From assembly GCA_964352675.1 (NCBI GenBank), contig CAYGSN010000032.1, positions 1 through 22,507 on the forward strand: a stretch of 22,507 bases of DNA, in the 5' to 3' direction. Of the stretch, positions 15,260 to 21,710 are shown in pieces. Within the stretch, counting starts at the first letter, position 1. The number at the start of each line of letters is the position of its first letter. Under the pieces are notes generated by a model. The model worked only from the letters and a program-made list of their open reading frames with translations. It did not search any database and had not been told where the DNA came from. Source of the DNA: CAYGSN01 sp964352675. GTDB lineage: Bacteria; Pseudomonadota; Alphaproteobacteria; Micavibrionales; Micavibrionaceae. Made by a program: the position numbers and the translations under genes.

Positions 15260-15550
15260 ATGCCCCCGCTTTTACCCGACCAGAAAATTGAACAGGTCCT
15301 CGCAACTTTAGAGGGCTGGCACAGGGATACAGAACGGAACGCACTGTGCAAAACCTATAAGTTCAAAGACTTTAACGCGGCATTCGGATTCATGGGCCGC
15401 TGCGCCCTGCTGGCGGAGAAAATAAACCACCATCCGGAATGGTTCAACGTCTACAACAAAGTCGAGGTCACGCTGACCACTCATGACGCTGGAGGAGTCA
15501 CCGAACTGGACATCCAGATGGCTCAAGCGATGGAGAACTATTCACAATGA
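15260..15550 (+). CDS. 4a-hydroxytetrahydrobiopterin dehydratase (pterin carbinolamine dehydratase)
   Basis: Recycles the 4a-carbinolamine formed by aromatic amino acid hydroxylases; often named PhhB, a DCoH homologue. At 96 residues the length is typical. The active-site signature is EKINHHPEW, followed by VYNKVEVTLTTHDAGG and an acidic C-terminal helix. I chose ATG 15260 because AAGGA (15248-15252) lies seven bases before it; the in-frame GTG at 15254 is too close to that site. No phenylalanine hydroxylase gene is in this window, so the partner is elsewhere or the protein has another role such as molybdopterin-related chemistry. It is transcribed away from the zincin-like gene and converges on the ThDP enzyme, seven bases apart. 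Confidence 0.92.
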   Translation: MPPLLPDQKIEQVLATLEGWHRDTERNALCKTYKFKDFNAAFGFMGRCALLAEKINHHPEWFNVYNKVEVTLTTHDAGGVTELDIQMAQAMENYSQ

Positions 15551-15557
15551 CGGCTGT

Positions 15558-17189
15558 TTAAATCTTGGAATTCGTCGTGAGCTGGCGCGGGTCCATCTGG
15601 ATTTCAATCAGCGCGAATGTATCGGCTGCATGCGCTTTCTCAAATATATTTTCAAATTGATCCGCATCGGTGACCCTGGCGGAAAAAGCGCCATAACTTT
15701 CGGCCATTTTCACAAAATCCGGATTGGTTAAACCCGTCGCACTTACGCGCCCCGGATAGTGTTTTTCCTGATGCATATAAATCGTACCGTACATATTGTT
15801 GTTGCACACAAAGATAATCGGCTTTGCGCCATGGCGGATGGCCGTGGCCAGTTCATTGCAGCTCATCATAAAACCACCATCTCCGCAAAAGCCCATCACC
15901 AGACGATCAGGGTGTTCAATAGAGGCCGCAATAGCCGTGGGAACCGCATACCCCATCGCCCCGGCAATCGGCGCCAGCAAACGCCCCGGACGGCCATAGG
16001 GGATATAACGCTGGCACCAGCCACTGAAATTCCCGGCATCGGTCGTCACGATGGAATCTTTCGGCATAGCGTCACGGAGCTGCGCAAAAATAGCGGTCAT
16101 ATTCGCGCCTTTCCATGATGGTTGATTGCCCAGATCAATCGCGCTCCAATCCTGATACGCCGTGCGTCCTTCATCGCGCCAAGCCGCCCAGCCGCGCCCG
16201 TCAACCTTTTTCCCGGCCGCCATGGCCGCGATGAATTCCGGCAGATGCGCCTGCACAGTCATGGCCGGAATGCTGGATTGCCCAAATATGTCCGGCGACG
16301 GATGGACATGGATGATCTCGTGATGCGGCTGGATCAGCTTATATTCCTGCGTTGTCATTTCATCCAGCCGCCCGCCCAGACACAAAATCACATCGGCCTG
16401 TTTCACCCGCTCTACCAGCGCCGGATTGGGACCGGAGCCCAGCTCGCCGATATAATTTCCGTTTGTATGACTAAAAATATCATGACGGCGAAACGCACAG
16501 GTCACAGGCAAGTGAGAGGCACTGACAAAGCTCTCCAGATCGGCGCAGGCGGCATCGCTCCACCCGCCGCCACCAACAATTACAACTGGCTTTGAGGCTC
16601 CGGAGAGTTTCTCACGCACCGCCGCCAAATCGGATTCAGCAGGCTTAAGAGGCTGAACGGGAATACGTCGAATCTCCTGATCCACTACCTCACCAAACAC
16701 CACCTCTTCGGGTAGGCCAAGCACCACAGGACCGGGACGTCCGCTGGTCGCGATATGCCAGGCCCGGGCGATATATTCAGGGATGCGGTCCGCCCGGTCG
16801 ATCACGGTTGCCCATTTGCTGAGCGAGCCAAACATTTGCGGCAGATCAAATTCCTGAAAAGCATGCTTGTCCTTATCAGCGGTACCGATCAGCCCAACCA
16901 GCAGGATCATCGGTGTAGAAGATTGCCAGGCCGTGTGTACGCCGATGGAGGCGTTGCAGGCGCCGGGTCCGCGCGTGACCAGCGCAACACCCGGCGTATT
17001 GCTAAGCTGCCCATAGGCTTCGGCCATGAAGGTTGCACCGGATTCATGGCGGCATGTGACCACATCAATATCGGGATAATTTAAAAACCCGTCCAGAACA
17101 GGCAAATAACTCTCTCCCGCCACGCAAAAGGCTCGCTGCGCCCCGTGCTCCGCCAATGCCTTCACCAGCAAATGTCCGCCCAATGTCAT
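15558..17189 (-). CDS. Thiamine diphosphate-dependent enzyme, acetolactate synthase-like
   Basis: A 543-residue member of the ThDP enzyme family that includes acetolactate synthase, glyoxylate carboligase and benzoylformate decarboxylase. The N-terminal PYR domain has the catalytic glutamate in CRHESGATF. A central nucleotide-binding-like domain includes VVIVGGGGWSD. The C-terminal PP domain has the cofactor motif that begins GDGGF and ends CNNNMYG. The loop GPGACNASIG is also typical. A decarboxylase or carboligase is expected, but the substrate cannot be told. No ilvN-type small subunit is adjacent, which argues against the main branched-chain enzyme. ATG 17189 has AAGGA seven bases upstream; the farther TTG (17207) lies before this site and is not used. 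Confidence 0.9.
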   Translation of the reverse strand: MTLGGHLLVKALAEHGAQRAFCVAGESYLPVLDGFLNYPDIDVVTCRHESGATFMAEAYGQLSNTPGVALVTRGPGACNASIGVHTAWQSSTPMILLVGLIGTADKDKHAFQEFDLPQMFGSLSKWATVIDRADRIPEYIARAWHIATSGRPGPVVLGLPEEVVFGEVVDQEIRRIPVQPLKPAESDLAAVREKLSGASKPVVIVGGGGWSDAACADLESFVSASHLPVTCAFRRHDIFSHTNGNYIGELGSGPNPALVERVKQADVILCLGGRLDEMTTQEYKLIQPHHEIIHVHPSPDIFGQSSIPAMTVQAHLPEFIAAMAAGKKVDGRGWAAWRDEGRTAYQDWSAIDLGNQPSWKGANMTAIFAQLRDAMPKDSIVTTDAGNFSGWCQRYIPYGRPGRLLAPIAGAMGYAVPTAIAASIEHPDRLVMGFCGDGGFMMSCNELATAIRHGAKPIIFVCNNNMYGTIYMHQEKHYPGRVSATGLTNPDFVKMAESYGAFSARVTDADQFENIFEKAHAADTFALIEIQMDPRQLTTNSKI

Positions 17190-17261
17190 TGCATTATCCT
17201 TCTTCAATAAATCCTGCGTGAAAACAATAACTGCCGCTATAGAAAACTCAACGTTTTAATT

Positions 17262-17275
17262 GTATAGTTTTATAC
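17262..17275. repeat. Inverted repeat GTATA-GTTT-TATAC in a divergent promoter region
   Basis: Perfect 5-bp arms with a 4-base centre, in the 121-base region between the ThDP enzyme (minus) and the response regulator (plus). AT-rich and without a following T-run. It may be an operator or just promoter sequence (TATAC/TATAG boxes). No confident -35/-10 pair could be assigned on either strand, although TAAAGT (17299-17304) ends six bases before the regulator's ATG. Confidence 0.3.
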
Positions 17276-17310
17276 GAGAGTCTGCCGTTCCTATTTTTTA
17301 AAGTTATTTC

Positions 17311-17880
17311 ATGCCATATACCCTCGATAAAGCCAAAATCCTGATCGTTGACGATATGAAACCGATGCTGTCTTTGACGCAATCCGTGTTAAAGATATTG
17401 GGTTTCAAGGAGGTGTACACGGCCTCCAATGGTGAGGAGGCCTTTGCTATTCTCTGCCAGAAAGATCCTGACATCGTCCTCACAGACTGGGTGATGGAGC
17501 CGATGGACGGGCTAGAGCTGACCCAGAAGATCCGGAAAAGCCCGTTATCGCCGAATCCATATGTGCCAGTCTTGATGATGACGGGATTCAGCTCGCGTCT
17601 GCGCGTGGAAAAAGCGCGCGATATGGGAATCACAGAGTTTTTAGTGAAGCCCTTTTCTTCCCGCGATCTTTACAAACGCATTGCCCAAATCATTGAAAAA
17701 CCTCGCCAGTTTGTTGATGCCGGCACCTTCTTTGGTCCGGACCGTCGCCGCAAACGTGATGATGATTATGAAGGCCTCAGACGGCGGGATAATGATGGCA
17801 TTCAGAGTGGAGGCGCCGATCAAAAAAATTCCGACATACTGAAAAAACTAAGGGACGAGGCAAAGAGCGTCCAGAAATAA
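17311..17880 (+). CDS. CheY-like single-domain response regulator with charged C-terminal tail
   Basis: A 189-residue receiver protein. Residues about 8-128 form the receiver domain: acidic pocket Asp14-Asp15, phospho-accepting Asp59 (VLTDWVMEPMDG), switch Thr91 (MMTGFS) and Lys113 (LVKPFS). There is no output domain. Instead a roughly 60-residue tail follows with FGPDRRRKRDDDYEGLRRRD, a highly charged stretch like that of other alphaproteobacterial CheY-like proteins, then a short helix. It probably passes phosphate or signal by protein contact. It ends four bases before an Hpt-like gene, which suggests a phosphorelay pair. No Shine-Dalgarno precedes ATG 17311; a TAAAGT box six bases upstream would fit a leaderless message. 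Confidence 0.9.
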   Translation: MPYTLDKAKILIVDDMKPMLSLTQSVLKILGFKEVYTASNGEEAFAILCQKDPDIVLTDWVMEPMDGLELTQKIRKSPLSPNPYVPVLMMTGFSSRLRVEKARDMGITEFLVKPFSSRDLYKRIAQIIEKPRQFVDAGTFFGPDRRRKRDDDYEGLRRRDNDGIQSGGADQKNSDILKKLRDEAKSVQK

Positions 17881-17884
17881 ATAT

Positions 17885-18385
17885 ATGAGCATGCAGGAAA
17901 ACAGGAGCAAACCGCGCTTTATCAAACCACCCAATCTTTTGAAACAAAAGGTCGGCAACGGAGGAATCAGTGAAAAACTTCTGGATGAGAGCCAGACCTT
18001 TATTAACACCGTGGAGTTTGATTTTATTCCTTATGCACAAACGAATTTGAAACAAATCTCCCAAATCACCAAAGCAGCCTCCAGCAACGATAATTTCGAA
18101 GAGTTCAAGGACAGAATTATCCCTCCCGTTCTGGAACTCAAAGCCAATGGCGGCATGTTCCGCTATCAGCTGGTCAGTGAAGTGGCCGATATCGCCCTGC
18201 AATTCCTTGATTCTATTCATGAAATTAATAAAGACGGGCTAGCCGTGCTCAAAGCGCATGAAAATACGCTACAGGTGATTATAAAGAACAAACTGGAAGG
18301 CGACGGCGGAAAAGAAGGTTATGCGCTGGTTAAAGAGCTTGATAAAGCCTGCAAACGCTATTTTTCCAAACACAGCACCGGATAG
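17885..18385 (+). CDS. Hpt-like helical protein lacking the phospho-accepting histidine
   Basis: A 166-residue, mostly helical soluble protein. After an N-terminal FIKPPNLLKQKVGNGG block comes a helical bundle. Its centre, ELKANGGMFRYQLVSEVADI, aligns with the HDxKGQGGxFGYxL motif that I remember from Hpt-like proteins of alphaproteobacteria. In that alignment Leu83 takes the place of the phosphorylated His. The last part has LEGDGGKEGYALVKEL, also typical. I infer a pseudo-phosphotransfer protein that may dock the preceding response regulator without passing phosphate. ATG 17885 and ATG 17891 are both possible starts, neither with a ribosome site; translation may be coupled to the regulator gene, whose stop is four bases upstream. 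Confidence 0.75.
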   Translation: MSMQENRSKPRFIKPPNLLKQKVGNGGISEKLLDESQTFINTVEFDFIPYAQTNLKQISQITKAASSNDNFEEFKDRIIPPVLELKANGGMFRYQLVSEVADIALQFLDSIHEINKDGLAVLKAHENTLQVIIKNKLEGDGGKEGYALVKELDKACKRYFSKHSTG

Positions 18386-18401
18386 TTGCCCTTCAACTCT
18401 T

Positions 18402-18430
18402 TAAAATTTGTTAAGATTATTGTAGGATAA
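18402..18430 (+). promoter_or_regulatory. Possible flagellar sigma28 (FliA)-like promoter before the YjfB-like gene
   Basis: TAAAATTT (18402-18409) is one base off the sigma28 -35 consensus TAAAGTTT, and TAGGATAA (18423-18430) shares GATAA with the -10 consensus GCCGATAA. The spacer is 13 bases instead of 11, so this is only suggestive. It would suit a motility gene. Confidence 0.25.
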
Positions 18431-18459
18431 TAGAAGAATATAGCAGGAGGCTTTATCTT

Positions 18460-18636
18460 ATGAGCGCAGAATTAGGCGTCGCAGTCCAAAATGCCGTTTT
18501 AAGGCAGAATATCACCGTTTCACTAATAAAACAGGTGGCTCAGCAAGAGCAGGCCATTGCTAATCTCGTTGATTCAGTAGCGCAAAGCGTGCCTGTCAGC
18601 AGTTCGCGCGGCGGCAACGTAAATATCCGCGCTTAG
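18460..18636 (+). CDS. Small YjfB-like putative motility protein
   Basis: A 58-residue protein, MSAELGVAVQNAVLRQNITV at the N-terminus. It has a single amphipathic helix of about 30 residues rich in glutamine, alanine and valine, a short polar linker and the ending GGNVNIRA. Its length, the helix with LxQxxxxSLxK spacing and the terminal 'GGNxDI'-type motif match the YjfB family of small proteins annotated as putative motility proteins; what they do is not known. A strong AGGAGG (18445-18450) nine bases before ATG 18460 supports real translation. It lies 74 bases after the Hpt-like gene on the same strand and converges on hemA. Confidence 0.72.
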   Translation: MSAELGVAVQNAVLRQNITVSLIKQVAQQEQAIANLVDSVAQSVPVSSSRGGNVNIRA

Positions 18637-18664
18637 ACTCACCAAAAAAAATTCAAGAAAAAAT

Positions 18665-19882
18665 TTATGCCACAGCGCTGAGCATGTGATGCGTCGCCCA
18701 CATATGCTCCAGAACGCCAGTCATCTCCGCGATATCTTCCAGAGAGTGGGCCGCCGTCGCGGTCATGCGCAAACGCTCCGTCCCTTTGGGTACAGTCGGA
18801 TAATTAATCGGCTGCACATAGAGATTATATTGATCAAGAAGCATGTCCGTCACCTCACGGCAGCAATTCGGCTCGCCGACAATCAGCGGTACAATATGGC
18901 TTTCACCTTTCATAAAGGGCAGCCCGGCGCGTTCCAGCGTATCCTTAAAGACCGCCGCATTGCGGTGAAGCTTTTCGCGCTCGATCTGTGAGACTTTCAA
19001 ATGCTCAACCGAAGCATGCGCAGCCGCAAGCACGGAAGGCGGAAGGCTGGTGGTAAAAATAAAACCGGATGCAAAAGAGCGCACAGCATCGATAATGTTT
19101 CGGGAGCCGGTAATAAATCCGCCCATACAGCCATAGCCTTTGCCAAAGGTCCCCTCCAGAATATCAATACGATCCAGCAAACCGCGCTGTTCCGCGATAC
19201 CGCCGCCGCGCGGGCCGTACAGGCCGACCGCATGGACCTCATCCAGATAGGTCATGGCGTTATATTTACCCGCCAGATCACAAATTTCCTTGATTGGCGC
19301 GATATCCCCATCCATGGAATAAACCGATTCAAAAGCGATAATTTTCGGACGGTTAATATCGACGGATTTCAGCAGGGTTTCCAGATGCTCCAGATCATTA
19401 TGACGGAACACATGCTTCTCGCAGCCGGAATTCTTAATACCGTGAATCATTGAGGCGTGGTTCATCTGGTCGGAAAACATGACGGCATTGGGCAATAATT
19501 TACCCAGCGCACTGAGCGCGCCTTCATTGGCGACATAGCCTGAAGACAGCACCAGACCAGCCTCTTTTTGGTGGAGATCGGCAACAGATTCTTCAAGCAT
19601 CGTATGATAAATCGTTGTACCGGAAATATTGCGCGTGCCGCCCGCGCCCGCGCCGGACTTATCCAGCGCATCCTTGGCGGCCTGAATCACTTTGGGGTTC
19701 TGACCCATGCCCAGGTAATCGTTGCTGCACCAGATCGTCACTTCGCGCGTGCCGTTTTCCGGATCATGGTACATCGCCTTGGGAAAACGACCGCAAATAC
19801 GCTCTAACGTTGCAAAATACCGATAGCGCCCTTCGCGCCTGATTCCCTCAATGCATCCCTCAAAATGCTTATCGTAATCCAT
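18665..19882 (-). CDS. hemA: 5-aminolevulinate synthase (Shemin pathway)
   Basis: PLP enzyme condensing glycine and succinyl-CoA to 5-aminolevulinate, the first step of haem synthesis in alphaproteobacteria and mitochondria. At 405 residues the length is the usual one. Motifs: WCSNDYLGMG, the glycine-binding GAGAGGTRNISGT block, the cofactor aspartate in YLDEVHAVGLYGPRG, and the Schiff-base lysine in EGTFGKGYG (Lys248, as in Rhodobacter). It belongs to the alpha-oxoamine synthase family, but the C-terminal block from PINYPTVP to RLRMTATA is that of HemA rather than of BioF or Kbl. No good ribosome site precedes the ATG. A perfect FNR-type box lies about 140 bases upstream. Confidence 0.96.
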   Translation of the reverse strand: MDYDKHFEGCIEGIRREGRYRYFATLERICGRFPKAMYHDPENGTREVTIWCSNDYLGMGQNPKVIQAAKDALDKSGAGAGGTRNISGTTIYHTMLEESVADLHQKEAGLVLSSGYVANEGALSALGKLLPNAVMFSDQMNHASMIHGIKNSGCEKHVFRHNDLEHLETLLKSVDINRPKIIAFESVYSMDGDIAPIKEICDLAGKYNAMTYLDEVHAVGLYGPRGGGIAEQRGLLDRIDILEGTFGKGYGCMGGFITGSRNIIDAVRSFASGFIFTTSLPPSVLAAAHASVEHLKVSQIEREKLHRNAAVFKDTLERAGLPFMKGESHIVPLIVGEPNCCREVTDMLLDQYNLYVQPINYPTVPKGTERLRMTATAAHSLEDIAEMTGVLEHMWATHHMLSAVA

Positions 19883-19987
19883 TTATAATTTTCTATCTCA
19901 AGTGTGAAAACCATTCAGCGCCCCCTCGACCCTGACAGGATTTTCATTTTTCAACCTACCACAGAACCGCCAAAAAACGAGCCTCTT

Positions 19988-20036
19988 TTTATAGGTTTTA
20001 CCCAAAATGGTTTCGATCGTATTTGACCAATGTCAA
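19988..20036 (-). promoter_or_regulatory. FNR/FixK-type box and promoter elements upstream of hemA
   Basis: TTGAC-CAAT-GTCAA (20023-20036) matches the FNR/FnrL/FixK consensus TTGAY-N4-RTCAA at every defined position, and the palindrome extends one more pair (TTTGAC...GTCAAA). On the minus strand, facing hemA, a TAAAAC box (19995-20000) lies exactly where a class II site centred at -41.5 would need the -10. A better -10, TATAAA (19988-19993), would place the centre at -48.5. The box overlaps the stop codon of the upstream TetR-like gene. The rest of this 150-base gap shows no gene. Confidence 0.6.
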
Positions 20037-20623
20037 AACCCCAGTGAATTCGCCCAGCGCTCAACCCGGCCCAATTCTTTGTCCAGCGCAGCCATGGTTT
20101 TGGCCATATCCGTACTATCATCCGTGCACCAGGTTTTCAGAATCTTCAGATAAAGGGCTGTCAATCCCGCGACCTTGATTGCTCCTTTAATCCCGGAAGC
20201 CTCAACCCCCGCGCTCTCCAACATCCAGCTCATGGAGCGGCAGAGATGCGGCATGGAAATAACGGCCTGTTTTGGGTCGAGCCTAAAAGAACTTAAAATT
20301 GCAACCAAGCCTGCACGATTCTCATTTAAAACATCAAATCGCGCCATCAAAACGTCAAACAAGCGATCACGCGGCGATTCATCGCTTTGCCCTTCACCTG
20401 CATGTTCAAGAACCTGCCTATCGATGCGCCGGCCCAGTGCAACCAGAACATCCGTCTTATCCTCGAAATGATCGAACATCTCCGCCAGGCTTACTCCCGC
20501 CTCCTGAGCGATATCCTGCAAGGCTACATGCGTCCAGCCCCGATCAACCGCAAGCTGCAAGGAAACCTCAATAACGGTGTCCTTGAGCGTTTTTTTTGAT
20601 TTATTTGACGGTTTCACCGGCAT
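20033..20623 (-). CDS. TetR-family regulator with COQ9-like C-terminal domain
   Basis: A 196-residue protein. Residues about 10-60 form a TetR-type helix-turn-helix (VALQDIAQEAGVSLAEMFDHFEDKTDVL in outline). The C-terminal part, with RLFDVLMARFDVL, a SMSWMLE segment and an ending AALDKELGRVERWA, follows a pattern I associate with alphaproteobacterial proteins annotated either as TetR regulators or as COQ9-family proteins. COQ9 itself has a TetR-like fold and binds lipids for ubiquinone synthesis. The intact N-terminal helix-turn-helix favours DNA binding here. It is on the same strand as hemA, 150 bases upstream, with a separate control region between them, and is divergent from the kinase gene. 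Confidence 0.8.
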   Translation of the reverse strand: MPVKPSNKSKKTLKDTVIEVSLQLAVDRGWTHVALQDIAQEAGVSLAEMFDHFEDKTDVLVALGRRIDRQVLEHAGEGQSDESPRDRLFDVLMARFDVLNENRAGLVAILSSFRLDPKQAVISMPHLCRSMSWMLESAGVEASGIKGAIKVAGLTALYLKILKTWCTDDSTDMAKTMAALDKELGRVERWANSLGF

Positions 20624-20703
20624 GATGGCTTGGCCTTCTCATTGTGATTGTTTAAAACTTGTACTGAGTTTTTACGAATCAATCAAGAAATGGACTTATA
20701 AAT

Positions 20704-21705
20704 ATGACACAACCGAAATTAGGCTTAGCCGCCGTTGGAAATGCCCTTGTTGACGTTCTGGCCCGGACCAGTGACGAATTCATCGCCAAGCAAACCGATT
20801 CCCATGGAATGGAAAAAGGGGCGATGACCCTGATCGACGAACAACGCGCCGTTGAACTCTACAGCCAGATGCCCGCTGGCATTGAAAGCTCCGGCGGATC
20901 GGCCGCCAACACCATGGCGGGTTTTGCCTCTTTCGGCGGTCGTGGCGGCTTCATTGGCAAAGTGGCTGAAGACCAGCTCGGCAAAGTGTTCCAGCATGAT
21001 ATCCGCGCTCAGGGCGTGCGTTTTGACACGCAGCCTTTGGCAATGGGCGCACAAACCGGGCGCTGCTTGATTCTCATTACACCGGATGCACAGCGCACGA
21101 TGAACACATTCCTGGGCGCCAGCGTAGAGCTAACCGCGCATGATGTCGATGAAGACATGATCGCCTCGGCGCAAATCACCTATCTGGAAGGCTATCTTTT
21201 TGACCGCGATCAGGCCAAGCAAGCTTTTATCAAAGCCGCAGAGCTGGCCCATGCAGCCGGACACCGCGTGGCCCTGACTTTGTCCGATCCCTTCTGCGTC
21301 GATCGTCACCGCAGCGATTTCCTGCGCCTGGTTGAAAACCACGTAGACATTTTGTTTGCCAATGAAGACGAGATCAAATCCCTCTTTATGCAGGAAAACT
21401 TCGAAGACGCGAAAAGCGCGGTCAGCAAAAATGTTGAACTGGCATGCCTGACGCGTGGGCCGCAAGGCGCCGTGATTGTCAGCAAGGGTGAAGAACACAT
21501 CATACCGGCCGCCCCGGTTGAGGCGGTTGTGGACACCACCGGCGCGGGCGACCAATTCGCTGCTGGATTCCTGTATGGCTTTACTGAAGGGATGAGCCTG
21601 GATGAATGCGGGCGCCTCGGCGCTCTCGCAGCCGCCGAAGTGATCTCCCATATGGGCCCGCGCCCGGAAAAACCCTATGCGGATTTCCTGAAAAAAGCGG
21701 CTTAA
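20704..21705 (+). CDS. PfkB-family sugar/nucleoside kinase, probable adenosine kinase
   Basis: A 333-residue ribokinase-superfamily enzyme. The N-terminal GNALVDVLA and GGSAANTMAGFASFGG blocks match the substrate side, and the PfkB signature DTTGAGD at residues 277-283 carries the catalytic base (Asp283) and the anion hole. Overall it resembles the adenosine kinase branch common in alphaproteobacteria, which makes AMP from adenosine; the exact substrate is inferred. Only a weak GGA lies before ATG 20704. The upstream 80-base gap separates it from the divergent TetR-like gene and shows no clear promoter. The next gene begins five bases after its stop, so the two form an operon. Confidence 0.88.
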   Translation: MTQPKLGLAAVGNALVDVLARTSDEFIAKQTDSHGMEKGAMTLIDEQRAVELYSQMPAGIESSGGSAANTMAGFASFGGRGGFIGKVAEDQLGKVFQHDIRAQGVRFDTQPLAMGAQTGRCLILITPDAQRTMNTFLGASVELTAHDVDEDMIASAQITYLEGYLFDRDQAKQAFIKAAELAHAAGHRVALTLSDPFCVDRHRSDFLRLVENHVDILFANEDEIKSLFMQENFEDAKSAVSKNVELACLTRGPQGAVIVSKGEEHIIPAAPVEAVVDTTGAGDQFAAGFLYGFTEGMSLDECGRLGALAAAEVISHMGPRPEKPYADFLKKAA

Positions 21706-21710
21706 ACCTT

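Noticed and set aside
15558..17207. TTG start at 17207 for the ThDP enzyme
   Set aside because: The AAGGA ribosome site lies after it and is ideally placed for ATG 17189.
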